Assembly (NCBI RefSeq): GCF_006438965.1
Contig: NZ_RCZM01000001.1
Coordinates: 311,097-375,096, forward strand
Origin: Pedococcus bigeumensis
GTDB taxonomy: Bacteria; Actinomycetota; Actinomycetes; Actinomycetales; Dermatophilaceae
Direction: 5' to 3'
DNA: 64,000 nt
The translations under genes were made by a program, and so were the position numbers. Below are positions 1-8,950 of this stretch, piece by piece; position 1 is the first letter of the stretch; every line of letters begins with the position of its first letter. A model generated the notes under the pieces. It worked only from the letters and a program-made list of their open reading frames with translations. It had not been told where the DNA came from and ran no database searches.

Positions 1-2
1 GG

Positions 3-800
3 AACTGTGGCGATGAGTGCCTGCTCAACGGGCTGTACACCTGGGCGGAGAACAACGCCGCGAAGTTCCCGGCAGGGACGCAGAGCCCAGGCGTGCTCGC
101 CACCCGCGAGGCCGTCGAGGCGCTGAGCGGCCTGGACATCCAGTACTACGTGATGGTCGACCTCCAGGGCTTCAAGAAGATGGTCGATGCGGTGGGCGGT
201 CTCGACATCAACGTCAAGTACCGCACCCCGATCGGGGGTGGCACCTCGCGGATCACCGGCTGGATCGAGACCGGGCCCCAGCACCTCGATGGCTACCACG
301 CGCTCTGGTACGCCCGGTCCCGTCAGGGCTCCACGAACTACGAGCGGATGGCCCGGCAGCGCTGCGTGATGACCGCGATGTCCGAGCAGCTCGACCCGCA
401 GACGGTGCTGCTGCGCTTCCAGAAGATCGCCGGCGCCACCACCGGGCTGATCAGGACCGACCTGCCGCAGTCCGAGCTCGGCCGGTTCGCCGACCTGGCG
501 ATGAAGACGCGAACCCACAAGATCCGGGGCGTCAACTTCGTGCCGCCGCTGATCAAGCCGTGGGACTACGACGCCGACGTGATCACCTCGACGGTCCAGA
601 GCACCATCAAGGCGTCCGAGAAGGCGGCCGAGGCGACGGCGAAGGGCCCGGCCAAGGGCGCTTCGTCAGGCACGTCCTCGGCCACGACGGCGAAGCCGAA
701 GGCCAAGCCAGGATCCGGGACGGCAGTGCTCGACCCGGCCAAGGCTGCAGGCAACGCGGCGGAGGGCGACCTGTCCTCCGTATGCTCTGCATCCTCATGA
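3..800 (+). CDS. LCP-family (LytR-CpsA-Psr) protein, 5'-truncated by the window
   Basis: The open frame enters from the left edge and ends at TGA 798-800, so only the C-terminal ~265 residues are present. LCP enzymes move lipid-linked teichoic-acid-type polymers onto peptidoglycan on the outer membrane face. Visible family features are the VDLQGFKKMVDAVGGL strand-helix, followed by the WYARSRQGSTNYERMARQR segment, which holds the Arg-rich lipid-phosphate-binding motif (an Asn sits where Asp is common). The last ~55 residues are low-complexity Ala/Lys/Ser. Its stop overlaps the ATG of the next glycosyltransferase (ATGA), so the two are probably cotranscribed. The teichoic-acid genes downstream fit this role. 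Confidence 0.85.
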   Translation, partial: NCGDECLLNGLYTWAENNAAKFPAGTQSPGVLATREAVEALSGLDIQYYVMVDLQGFKKMVDAVGGLDINVKYRTPIGGGTSRITGWIETGPQHLDGYHALWYARSRQGSTNYERMARQRCVMTAMSEQLDPQTVLLRFQKIAGATTGLIRTDLPQSELGRFADLAMKTRTHKIRGVNFVPPLIKPWDYDADVITSTVQSTIKASEKAAEATAKGPAKGASSGTSSATTAKPKAKPGSGTAVLDPAKAAGNAAEGDLSSVCSASS

Positions 801-1849
801 CCAGCACGCCACCAGAACCGCACCTCGTCCGTTCCCCCAGGGTCGGCGTCGTCATGCCCATCCTCAACGAGCAGCGCCACCTCGAGGAGGCGGTGGCCGC
901 GGTGCTCGAGCAGGACTACCCGGGCGACGTCGAGCTGGTGCTGGCCCTCGGCCCGAGCCGCGACGACACCGACGCCATCGCCGAGCGGATCTGCGCTGGC
1001 GACCCGCGGGTCAGCTCCGTGCCCAACCCCTCCGGTCGCACCCCCGAGGGCCTCAACGCGGCCCTGGCCCGGCTGTCCACGGACACCGAGGTCGTCGTCC
1101 GGGTGGACGGGCATGGCCTCCTCGATCCCGACTACATCAGCACCGCCTGTGCCCTGCTCGAGGAGACCGGGGCGGCCAACGTCGGCGGTCTGATGGACGC
1201 TCGCGGGGTGACCAGCTTCGAACGGGCCGTCGCCGCGGCGATGACCTCGCGGCTCGGGGTCGGCGCAGCGGCCTTCCACACCGGGGGAGAGGCCGGCCCG
1301 GCCGACACGGTCTACCTCGGGGTCTTCAGCAAGCCCTGGCTCGACCGGATGGGCGGGTACGACCCCCGGTTCGTGCGCGCCCAGGACTGGGAGCTCAACC
1401 ACCGGATCCGGGAGGCCGGCGGCCTGGTCTGGTTCTCCCCGGGACTGAGGGTGACCTATCGCCCCCGTCCGACCCTGCGCGCGCTGGCCCGCCAGTACCG
1501 TGACTACGGCCGCTGGCGCCGCGCGGTGTCCCGCACCCACGCGGGCACCCTCAACCTGCGCTACCTCGCCCCGCCCGCGGCCCTCGTGGGCGTCGTCGTG
1601 GGTCTCGCGGGGGGCTTCGTCTGGTGGCCCCTGTGGCTGGGCCCCGCGGCATACCTCGCGATCACGACGGTGGGCGGCCTCACGGTGACCGACGAGGACC
1701 TTCGCCCCGCCGACCGGCTCTGGATGCCGCTCGTGCTGCCCACCATGCACCTGTGCTGGGGCTGGGGCTTCATCACCAGTCGCGTCCGCGTCGACGGCGA
1801 GACCGACTCGCGGCCGGCCGCCGAAGCCGGGTCTCAGCCCGCGGGCTGA
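797..1849 (+). CDS. Glycosyltransferase family 2 with C-terminal membrane segments
   Basis: A 350-residue protein starting at ATG 797, which overlaps the preceding stop. The N-terminal GT-A fold starts at VGVVMPILNEQRHLEEAV (residues ~14-31). VVRVDGHG takes the DXD-like position, and RAQDWELNHRIREAG (~200) is the acceptor-side ED-like motif. Two or three hydrophobic segments follow between ~260 and 325, typical of GT2 enzymes that act at the membrane on lipid-linked sugars. The acceptor and sugar donor cannot be told from sequence. Its 3' end overlaps the convergent gene at 1834 by 16 bp, with no room for a separate terminator. Confidence 0.85.
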   Translation: MTSTPPEPHLVRSPRVGVVMPILNEQRHLEEAVAAVLEQDYPGDVELVLALGPSRDDTDAIAERICAGDPRVSSVPNPSGRTPEGLNAALARLSTDTEVVVRVDGHGLLDPDYISTACALLEETGAANVGGLMDARGVTSFERAVAAAMTSRLGVGAAAFHTGGEAGPADTVYLGVFSKPWLDRMGGYDPRFVRAQDWELNHRIREAGGLVWFSPGLRVTYRPRPTLRALARQYRDYGRWRRAVSRTHAGTLNLRYLAPPAALVGVVVGLAGGFVWWPLWLGPAAYLAITTVGGLTVTDEDLRPADRLWMPLVLPTMHLCWGWGFITSRVRVDGETDSRPAAEAGSQPAG

Positions 1850-4140
1850 GCCTGGCGGTCCAGCAGGTCCGGAGCCGCGTCGTCCGGGCTCTCGTCTCGA
1901 GAAGGGTCTCGCCGCCGCCGCCACCAGAGCACGAGGGCCAGCAGCGACCATCCGATCGACGCCACGACGCTCACGGTCCAGGCGGCGAGCTCGACCGGCC
2001 ACCCCGGTGGGTCGAAGCGGAGCGTCACGATCTTGCCCTCTGTCGAGGCAGGCAGGCGCAGGGTGGTGAGGTAGCCGTCGACGAGGTGGTCCGACAGGCT
2101 GCCGCCGCCTTCGACCCGGTAGCCCGGCCAGGCGAGGCGGCTGAAGGCGACCGTGCCGCCCTGGTCGGACACCGCGGTGACCCGCAGGCGCACGGTCCTG
2201 GTGTCTTCGGAGAGGGTCTCCACGCGGGTGCCCGGGGACGACCAGACGACCCCGCCGGCAGCCGGCAGGGGGCGCTCGCGGACCCACATGACAGACAGGG
2301 GCGTCTCGCGGCCCACCCGCCATCCCGGGGGAGGGTTGTCGAGCGTCTTGGCCGAGACGCCTTCCTTGCGGATCAGCACCGTGCTGACGCTCAACAGGTC
2401 GAGCCGGCTCATCCCGGTCTGCGGCTCGGTGCTGCGCAACATGGCCAGCGCGGGGCGGCAGACCCCGCCGATGAGGGTCATGCAGTACCGGTCGTTGTAG
2501 GTCGCGAAGCCGATGGTGGTGTAGGTGTTCTGGATCGGACGACCGTCGACGTACCACGCACTCGCTGTCAGGAAGTCCGAGGTGACCGAGGCGTCGGCCT
2601 GGATCGCGTCGTTGGGCGCGCCGACCATGAAGACGTCACCGACCGACCCGGCGAGGGGCCTGCGGTAGTCGCTGACCAGGGCGGGCATGTTGCGCTCCTT
2701 GGACTGCGGCGTCGGGAAGTACGAGTGCTGCAGGACGAGGAACCCGAAGGAGCACAGAGCCATCACGGCCGCGACGACGGCCGGCAGCTGTCGCCGGAGC
2801 CGGGCCGAGGCGTCGGATGCCGTGCCTCGTCGCCACAGCCACCAGACCAGCAGGATGGCGACGGACACCAGGGCGAAGGAGGTGAGCTGCGCGCGTGTCG
2901 TGTAGAGGGCGTGGCTGCCCGCGAGGAACGCGGCGGCGCCCACCCAGAGGAGGCTCAGCCCGAGCTGACCTCGGGTGGGGCGGGTCGTCGCTCCTGACGC
3001 GAGGATGCCTGCGACCACGAGGGCACAGAGCGTGACGACAGGTAGCAGCCGCACCGGGTACCTCAGCGGACCCACCTGGGTCGGCCCCAGCGACCACAGC
3101 GCGACCGAGACCAGGACGAACAGCAGGCCGGCGGCGGGTCGTAGGGCACTGCTCACGCGGGAAGGGCGGACCCACGCCAGCATCGGGAGGAACCACGCGA
3201 GGTAACCGAGGGGTGTCATGTCCCGCCGGCCGAGGCCGGGTGGCACGACACCGGTCGGGACGACCGAGACGGCGTAGTCCTGCAGCGACACCGGGAGGTT
3301 GTTCGTGTCGAGGACCTCCCAGCTGCCACGGGTGGTCACCGGGGCGGTGAGCAGCCCGGGCAGGTACACGGTGACGGCGAGCAGCCCGGCGCAGACACCC
3401 ACCCCGAGGACGCGGAGGAAGGCCGGCCGCTCGCGGAGGATGGCGGCGTCCAGCAGGCAGCCGATGAGGACCAGGGCCAGGTAGATCGTCCCGTAGACGT
3501 ATCCGACCGTCACCAGGAGGTAGCAGAACACGAGGGCCGGGAAGGGGTTCCGGCCTTGGAGCGTCCGGCGGATGGCCCACCAGGCCCACGGCAGCAGTGC
3601 CCACACGAGGAGCCCCGTGGCCCAGGTCGTCAGGTCGAGGTACTGGGTCACCCCACCCAGGGGGAGAGCGATGCTCACGACGAAGGCGATCTCCCGTCGC
3701 ACCCCGTAGCCGCGACACAGGAGGAAGCCGCCGAGGGAACCCAGGACCGCCACGACGACCTTCAGCACCGTGCAGAAGACCATCGCGTTGGTGGCGAACG
3801 TCGAAGCGACCGAGATCAGCAGGACCAGCGGGTTCCACTGCCCCCACTGACCCTCGGCCACGTAGTTCCCGGCCCGCCAGCGCTGCAGGTCGATGAGCGG
3901 CCAGTGACCGTCACGCAGCTCGGAACCCAGGTGGTACCACTGGCCGAACGAGCCGATCTGGGTGTCGCCGTAGAAGTAGAAGCGGTGGGTGAACCACAGT
4001 GGGACGAGCAGCAGGACAGCCACCGTCACCATGGCAGCCACCGCCCAGATGAGGGTGGCTCGCCGGTCTGACGAGGTGGAGGTGGTGGACGCGGGTCGCG
4101 CGGGTCGCGCGGTGGTCGGTGTCGGCGGCGCGACGGTCAT
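1834..4140 (-). CDS. Large polytopic membrane protein, GT-C/YfhO-like, copy 1 of a tandem pair
   Basis: 768 residues from ATG 4140, which overlaps the upstream gene's stop (ATGA). After a Thr/Pro-rich N-terminus there are about a dozen membrane segments, then a C-terminal extracytoplasmic domain and one last membrane helix. The loop after the first helix (YFYGDTQIG ... QWYHLG) has the acidic residue expected for a GT-C lipid-sugar glycosyltransferase. It is clearly paralogous to the next upstream gene: shared blocks include WRAGNY, EGQWG, ALPLGG, QYLD and LLPWAWWAIRRT. It probably transfers a sugar from a polyprenyl-phosphate donor to a surface polymer. That function is inferred; a YfhO-type role of unknown chemistry is the alternative. 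Confidence 0.7.
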   Translation of the reverse strand: MTVAPPTPTTARPARPASTTSTSSDRRATLIWAVAAMVTVAVLLLVPLWFTHRFYFYGDTQIGSFGQWYHLGSELRDGHWPLIDLQRWRAGNYVAEGQWGQWNPLVLLISVASTFATNAMVFCTVLKVVVAVLGSLGGFLLCRGYGVRREIAFVVSIALPLGGVTQYLDLTTWATGLLVWALLPWAWWAIRRTLQGRNPFPALVFCYLLVTVGYVYGTIYLALVLIGCLLDAAILRERPAFLRVLGVGVCAGLLAVTVYLPGLLTAPVTTRGSWEVLDTNNLPVSLQDYAVSVVPTGVVPPGLGRRDMTPLGYLAWFLPMLAWVRPSRVSSALRPAAGLLFVLVSVALWSLGPTQVGPLRYPVRLLPVVTLCALVVAGILASGATTRPTRGQLGLSLLWVGAAAFLAGSHALYTTRAQLTSFALVSVAILLVWWLWRRGTASDASARLRRQLPAVVAAVMALCSFGFLVLQHSYFPTPQSKERNMPALVSDYRRPLAGSVGDVFMVGAPNDAIQADASVTSDFLTASAWYVDGRPIQNTYTTIGFATYNDRYCMTLIGGVCRPALAMLRSTEPQTGMSRLDLLSVSTVLIRKEGVSAKTLDNPPPGWRVGRETPLSVMWVRERPLPAAGGVVWSSPGTRVETLSEDTRTVRLRVTAVSDQGGTVAFSRLAWPGYRVEGGGSLSDHLVDGYLTTLRLPASTEGKIVTLRFDPPGWPVELAAWTVSVVASIGWSLLALVLWWRRRRDPSRDESPDDAAPDLLDRQAQPAG

Positions 4141-6332
4141 CGTGCTGACGTGGCCGGCTCTGCAGACCGGCGGCGGCGCCTGTCCCACAGCGCCAGGCCG
4201 GTCAGGACGAGCGAGAGGAGGACGCTCAGGGCCCAGGCACCGACGGCGACGCCCCAGGCGGGCGGCGAGTACGAGACCTCGACGGTCCGGCCGGCTGAGC
4301 CTGCGGGCACGTCCAGGGTGAGCAGGTAGCGGTCGACGGGGTCGGCGAAGGTGCCCGCGCTCGTCGAGTAGCCCGGCCACGCCAGCCGGCTGAAGACGAC
4401 CTTGCCACCGGAGGACGGCGCCGCGAGGACCTTGAACCGGACGCTGCGGTCGTCCCGCGAGATGAGTTCGACACGGGTGCCGTCGGAGGTCCAGGCCACA
4501 TCACCCGCGGTCGGCAGCGGCTTGTCGCGCACCCACATCAGTGCGGCGGCGTTGTCCTTCTCCACGTGCCAGCCCGCAGGCGGGTTGGCGATGGCGGCCT
4601 TGTCCTTCTTGAAGTCGGCCTTGCGGATGAGCAGGGTGGACACGCGGAGCAGGTCGACGCGCGGCATACCCGTCGTCGGTTCGACGGTGAAGAGGGTGTC
4701 GAGGAGCTTGGCGCACGTGCCGCCGTTGAAGATCATGCAGTAGCGGTCGTTGTACGCGCTGAAGCCGATCACGGTGTAGGTGTTCTGGATCGGGTAGCCC
4801 GAGACGTACCACGACGACCCCACGAGGAAGTCCTTGGCCGCGCCGGGGTGGGTGAGCGCGTACTCCTGCGGGTCGCCGACCAGCATCGCGCCACCCTGGG
4901 CTCCGGCGAGCTGCTGCTTGTACGCCGAGACCGCGGAGGGCATGTTCCGGTTCGTGGAGTTGGGCAGTGGGTCGAAGTGGTGGGTGACACCGAGCAGGAG
5001 GATGGACCACACGGCCATGAAGGCCACGGTGGGCACGCTGGGGAACCTCGCGGCAGGGTCGCGGCGGGTCAGCAGCCAGACGACGAGGATGCCGATGAGC
5101 ACAAGCACCAGCGACGAGGCCACCTCGGGGGTCTCGGACTTCGCTCGTGAGATGGACAGGTAGGCGGCCACCACCACCCAGCCGAGGCTGGCCGCGAGAC
5201 GGGCGCGGGTGGGGCGGGCACTGGCCCGCGACACCAGCACGACGGTCAGGAGGACCGCGCCGAGCACGATGTAGGGGAGGGTGCGGGCCGGGTAGCGCAG
5301 CGGGCCGACGACGCTGGGGCCGATGGCGTAGAGGATGCTCAGGCCCAGCATCACGAAGACCCCGGTGAGACTCTTCACGAAGGTGCGCATCCGGGCGACG
5401 TCGATCCACATCAGCAACGGCAGGAACCAGGCCGTGTAGTGGATCGGGAAGAAGGACTTCTGGGTCAGCCGTGCCGGGACGATGCCCGTGGGGAGCACGC
5501 TGACCACGAGGTCGCGCAGGTCCACGGGCAGCTTGGCGTCGTAGTAGAGCCCGGTGTCAGCACGTGTCGTGACGGAGGCGCTGAGGATGCCCGGCAGGTA
5601 GACGGTGACCGTCAGCAGCCCGGCACAGACCCCGATGAGGAAGACGCGCAGGACGGCCGCCCGGTCGCGCTGGACCCAGGCGTCGACGAGGCAGGCCACG
5701 ATGACCAGGGCGAGGTACATCGTCCCGTAGACGTAACCCACGGTGACGATGAGGTAGCTGATCGCCAGCGCCGGCAACGGGTTGCGGCGGTGCAGCATCG
5801 TGCGGCGGATCGCCCACCACGCCCACGGCAGCAGCGACCAGACGAGCAGCCCGGTCACCCAGGTGGGGCTGTCGAGGTACTGCGTCTCCCCTCCGAGGGG
5901 GAGGGCGATGCCCACCAGGTATGCCGCGCGGCGCGGGGTGCCGTAGCTGCGCGCCAACACGTACCCGCCGGTCGCGACGGTGACGAACATCAGGGCCTTG
6001 ACGATGACGCAGAAGTACATGGCGTTGCCGGCGAACGAGGCTCCGAGCCCGACCAGCATGATCAGCGGGTTCCAGGTGCCCCACTGACCCTCGGCCGTGT
6101 AGTTCCCAGCTCGCCAGTTGTCTGGGCTCAGAACCGGCCAGTGGCCCGCGCGCAGCTCGGTGCCGAGGTGGTACCACTGCGGGAAGGCGCCGATCTGGGT
6201 GTCGCCGTAGAAGTAGTACCGATGCGTCCAGAACAAGGGGATGGCGAACAGCACCAGAACGGTCGCGACCGTGGCCAGGGGCCAGAAGAGGTCGGACCGG
6301 CGGGCCAGGCGGCTCCTGAGTTGCTCCGTCAC
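4137..6332 (-). CDS. Large polytopic membrane protein, GT-C/YfhO-like, copy 2 of a tandem pair
   Basis: 731 residues from GTG 6332. The frame is open to 6650, but the reading upstream is shadow sequence. A -10 box TACTGT (6341-6346, minus strand) lies 8 nt before this GTG, which supports a leaderless start there. The architecture is as in the downstream paralogue: YFYGDTQIGAFPQWYHLG after the first helix, many helices, a soluble extracytoplasmic C-terminal domain (VSAYKQQLAGAQGG, IQNTYTVIGFSAYNDRYC) and a final helix. The gene diverges from gtrA at 6496, and the GtrB-like enzyme at 7937 is close. One of the two paralogues is therefore a good GtrC candidate, the polymer-specific glycosyltransferase of a GtrABC-type module. 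Confidence 0.7.
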   Translation of the reverse strand: MTEQLRSRLARRSDLFWPLATVATVLVLFAIPLFWTHRYYFYGDTQIGAFPQWYHLGTELRAGHWPVLSPDNWRAGNYTAEGQWGTWNPLIMLVGLGASFAGNAMYFCVIVKALMFVTVATGGYVLARSYGTPRRAAYLVGIALPLGGETQYLDSPTWVTGLLVWSLLPWAWWAIRRTMLHRRNPLPALAISYLIVTVGYVYGTMYLALVIVACLVDAWVQRDRAAVLRVFLIGVCAGLLTVTVYLPGILSASVTTRADTGLYYDAKLPVDLRDLVVSVLPTGIVPARLTQKSFFPIHYTAWFLPLLMWIDVARMRTFVKSLTGVFVMLGLSILYAIGPSVVGPLRYPARTLPYIVLGAVLLTVVLVSRASARPTRARLAASLGWVVVAAYLSISRAKSETPEVASSLVLVLIGILVVWLLTRRDPAARFPSVPTVAFMAVWSILLLGVTHHFDPLPNSTNRNMPSAVSAYKQQLAGAQGGAMLVGDPQEYALTHPGAAKDFLVGSSWYVSGYPIQNTYTVIGFSAYNDRYCMIFNGGTCAKLLDTLFTVEPTTGMPRVDLLRVSTLLIRKADFKKDKAAIANPPAGWHVEKDNAAALMWVRDKPLPTAGDVAWTSDGTRVELISRDDRSVRFKVLAAPSSGGKVVFSRLAWPGYSTSAGTFADPVDRYLLTLDVPAGSAGRTVEVSYSPPAWGVAVGAWALSVLLSLVLTGLALWDRRRRRSAEPATSAR

Positions 6333-6340
6333 GTCGACCC

Positions 6341-6346
6341 ACAGTA
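6341..6346 (-). promoter_or_regulatory. -10 box (TACTGT) for a leaderless start at 6332
   Basis: TACTGT reads toward GTG 6332 with 8 nt between, so the transcript would start at or next to the start codon. No convincing -35 box is seen. Confidence 0.45.
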
Positions 6347-6495
6347 GTCGGCGCAGGATCGCCCCCTGACACGTCCGGCCCGCGTGGCGCGGCGTGGCGC
6401 GGATTGGGGTGGGAGCCTGACCTGACGGTATCCTCGGTCGCTGGGCCGCCAGCGGGCGAGAACACACCGCCGGCCCGTCATCGGAGGAGAACAGC

Positions 6496-7035
6496 GTGAG
6501 CCATGAGGTCGAGCCTGACGCTGACGCGCCCGCGACCGATGCGACGCACAACCCGTCGGTCCCTCCCGGCGTCGGCGGTCCTCCGGGCTGGCTGCTGCGG
6601 GTCATCCACGACCAGCGCGCGGCGTTCCTTGTGGTAGGCGCCGCCAACACCCTGATCGGCCTGTTCTGGTTCGTGACGTTCCAGTACCTCGTCGGTCGCC
6701 ACGTCGGCTACATGGTGACCCTGGCGTGCGCGCACGTCGCGAGCGTCCTGTGCGCGTTCTGGCTCTACCGGCTCGTGGTGTTCCGGGTCCGCGGGCACGT
6801 CCTGCGCGACCTGCTGCGGTTCGAGTCGGTGTACCTCTCCGCCCTCGGGGTGAACGCCGTGCTGCTGCCCCTGCTCGTCGAGATCGGCCACCTGCCGGTG
6901 CTCGTGAGCCAGTTCCTCATCGTCGGCGTGACGTCGCTGATGAGCTGGTTCGGCCACAAGCACTTCTCGTTCCGCCGTCCGGCCGCGGACGGACCGTCGT
7001 CCGACCCCAGCGATTCCCCCCACGATCCGAGGTAG
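6496..7035 (+). CDS. gtrA: GtrA-family membrane protein (polyprenyl-phosphate-sugar flippase type)
   Basis: 179 residues from GTG 6496, behind a strong Shine-Dalgarno GGAGGA at 6483-6488. After a hydrophilic ~35-residue leader there are four membrane helices. The family pattern is clear: FLVVGAANTLIGLFWF in helix 1, then LCAFWLYRLVVFR, and WFGHKHFSFRR at the end of helix 4. GtrA proteins are thought to flip undecaprenyl-phosphate-glucose for side-chain glycosylation of surface polymers. It is followed at 7 bp by a GT2 gene and then by a GtrB-like enzyme, so a Gtr-type module is likely. A -10-like TATCCT lies at 6429-6434. Confidence 0.88.
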   Translation: MSHEVEPDADAPATDATHNPSVPPGVGGPPGWLLRVIHDQRAAFLVVGAANTLIGLFWFVTFQYLVGRHVGYMVTLACAHVASVLCAFWLYRLVVFRVRGHVLRDLLRFESVYLSALGVNAVLLPLLVEIGHLPVLVSQFLIVGVTSLMSWFGHKHFSFRRPAADGPSSDPSDSPHDPR

Positions 7036-7041
7036 CTGCCC

Positions 7042-7884
7042 GTGAGTCCCCGTGTTTCCATCGTCGTGCCGTCCTACAACAACGGCTCGTTCATCGAGGC
7101 CACCATGGAGTCGATCCTGGCCCAGACCTACACGGACTTCGAGCTCGTCGTTGCGGACCACTCCTCGACGGATGACTCGTGGGAGCGGCTCCAGCGGTTC
7201 ACCTCCGACCCGCGGGTGCGGCTGCTGCAGACGCCGGCGGGCGGCGGCGCCCCTGCCAACTGGGAGCGCGTGACCAAGGAAGCCACCGGCGAGCTGGTCA
7301 AGCTGGTCTGCGGTGACGACCTCGTCTACCCGACCTGCCTCGAGCGCCAGGTCGAGGCGATGGACTCTGCTGAGGGCATCGTCATGGTGGCGTCGAAGCG
7401 CGACCTCATCGACGCGCATGCCAACGTCATCGTCCGCTCGCGCGGACTGGCCGGACTCCGCGGCCGGGTGAGCGGCCGGGCCGCGGCCCGCCGGACCGTG
7501 GTGGCGGGAGCCAACATCTTCGGCGAGCCGGCCTGCGTGCTGATGCGTCGGTCGGCCCTGGAAGCCGCTGGGGGCTGGGACGACAGCCACCCGTACGTCA
7601 TCGACGAGGCCAGCTACGTCAACGTCCTCATGCAGGGCGACTTCTACGGCATCGCCGAGGCGCTCGCGGGCTTCCGGCTCAGCGCCGGCCAGTGGAGCGT
7701 GCACCTGGCCGAGGAGCAGTCCAAGCAGGTCCTCGGCTTCCACCACCACCTCGCTGCCGCGCAACCCGGTCTGCTCAGCCGCGCCGACCTCGTCCGTGGC
7801 GACATGCTGGCCCGGGGGATGGCCTACACCCGGCGGCTCGCCTACCTCTGGGTCGGGCGGAAGATGCACGCGAAGCCGGAGTAG
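7042..7884 (+). CDS. Glycosyltransferase family 2
   Basis: 280 residues from GTG 7042, 7 bp after gtrA. It is a canonical GT-A enzyme: VSIVVPSYNNGSFIEATMES at residues 4-23, ADHSSTDDS for the nucleotide-sugar pocket, and KLVCGDDLVYP (~90), which contains the DD metal motif. There are no membrane segments, so it is a cytoplasmic enzyme that adds a sugar to a lipid-linked or soluble acceptor. The C-terminal third (VIDEASYVNVLMQGDFYGI) resembles rhamnosyl- or galactosyl-transferases of polysaccharide clusters, but the specificity is unknown. It is cotranscribed with gtrA. Confidence 0.85.
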   Translation: MSPRVSIVVPSYNNGSFIEATMESILAQTYTDFELVVADHSSTDDSWERLQRFTSDPRVRLLQTPAGGGAPANWERVTKEATGELVKLVCGDDLVYPTCLERQVEAMDSAEGIVMVASKRDLIDAHANVIVRSRGLAGLRGRVSGRAAARRTVVAGANIFGEPACVLMRRSALEAAGGWDDSHPYVIDEASYVNVLMQGDFYGIAEALAGFRLSAGQWSVHLAEEQSKQVLGFHHHLAAAQPGLLSRADLVRGDMLARGMAYTRRLAYLWVGRKMHAKPE

Positions 7885-7923
7885 GCACCGTGCGCGCCAC
7901 CCTTTCCCTTCGGCCCCATGAGG

Positions 7924-7929
7924 TATCGT
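7924..7929 (+). promoter_or_regulatory. -10 box (TATCGT) for a leaderless start at 7937
   Basis: TATCGT lies 7 nt before GTG 7937 and overlaps the alternative upstream GTG at 7928. This favours 7937 as the true start codon. Confidence 0.45.
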
Positions 7930-7936
7930 GCAAATC

Positions 7937-8950
7937 GTGACGGACTCCCTGCCCGACGAGAGCCGACTGCACCGGGTGTCCGTCGTAATCCCTGTCTACG
8001 GAGGCGAATTCACGCTCGGATCCGTCGTCGAGGAGATTGCCCGGTTCGCCGAGCCGAGTGTCACGCCGGACGGCCACCGCTACCAGGTGATCGAGACGTT
8101 GCTGGTCTACGACAACGGCCGCGACCGCTCCGACGAAACGATCCGCGAGCTCGCTGACAAGTACCCGTTCGTCCGGCCGGTGTGGCTCAGCCGCAACTTC
8201 GGCCAGCACCCGGCGACGCTGGCGGGCATGGCCTCCTCGAGCGGCGACTGGATCGTCACCCTCGACGAGGACGGCCAGCACGACCCCGCCGACATGGCGG
8301 CCTTCCTCGACACCGCCCTGCGCGAGAACGTCCAGCTGGTCTATGCCGAGGCCACGAACCCGCCCCCGCACAGTGCGTTCCGCAACCTGACGTCCAAGGG
8401 GGCCAAGTGGCTGTTCGCGACGGTGCTCGCGGGCGGCGCGACCGCGTCCTTCCAGAGCTACCGGCTCGTCCTCGGTGAGGTCGGCCGCAGCGTGGCCGCC
8501 TACGCGGGGTCCGGGGTCTACCTCGACGTCGCGATGCAGTGGGTTTCCGGGGAGCCCGCGGTGTGCCCGGTCGAGCTGCGCGAGGAGGGGGATCGTCGCT
8601 CCGGCTACTCGCTGCGGCGGCTGCTCTCCCACTTCTGGCGCCTCGTCCTCTCCAGTGGCACGCGCGGTCTTCGTCTGGTGAGCGTGCTCGGCGTCGTCTT
8701 CGCCCTCGCGGGGCTGGGCTACGCGGCATACCTCGTCGTCGCCAGCACGACCGGGGACGTTCCGCAGGGCTGGACCTCCACGATGGTGGTGGTGCTCTTC
8801 AGCACCGGCGCAGTGCTCTTCTCGCTGGGGATCATCGCCGAGTACATCGGCGTGGCCGTCAACATGGCCATGGGCAAGCCGCCGTACCTCATCGTGGGTG
8901 ACCCGGCGGACGGTCCGCTCGGAAGCCGGCGCCCGCGCCCCCGCCCGTGA
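7937..8950 (+). CDS. GtrB/Dpm1-type polyprenyl-phosphate glycosyltransferase (GT2)
   Basis: 337 residues from GTG 7937; GTG 7928 would add three residues. The GT2 domain begins HRVSVVIPVYGGEFTLGS. LDEDGQHDP (~110) is the DXD/QHP signature of bactoprenol glucosyl- and dolichol-phosphate mannosyl-transferases. Two C-terminal helices (about 230-255 and 270-295, LVSVLGVVFALAGLGYAAYL and a second) end in a short basic tail, as in GtrB. It makes a polyprenyl-phosphate-sugar on the inner leaflet, which GtrA (6496) could flip. GTGA overlap links it to the next gene. Confidence 0.85.
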   Translation: MTDSLPDESRLHRVSVVIPVYGGEFTLGSVVEEIARFAEPSVTPDGHRYQVIETLLVYDNGRDRSDETIRELADKYPFVRPVWLSRNFGQHPATLAGMASSSGDWIVTLDEDGQHDPADMAAFLDTALRENVQLVYAEATNPPPHSAFRNLTSKGAKWLFATVLAGGATASFQSYRLVLGEVGRSVAAYAGSGVYLDVAMQWVSGEPAVCPVELREEGDRRSGYSLRRLLSHFWRLVLSSGTRGLRLVSVLGVVFALAGLGYAAYLVVASTTGDVPQGWTSTMVVVLFSTGAVLFSLGIIAEYIGVAVNMAMGKPPYLIVGDPADGPLGSRRPRPRP

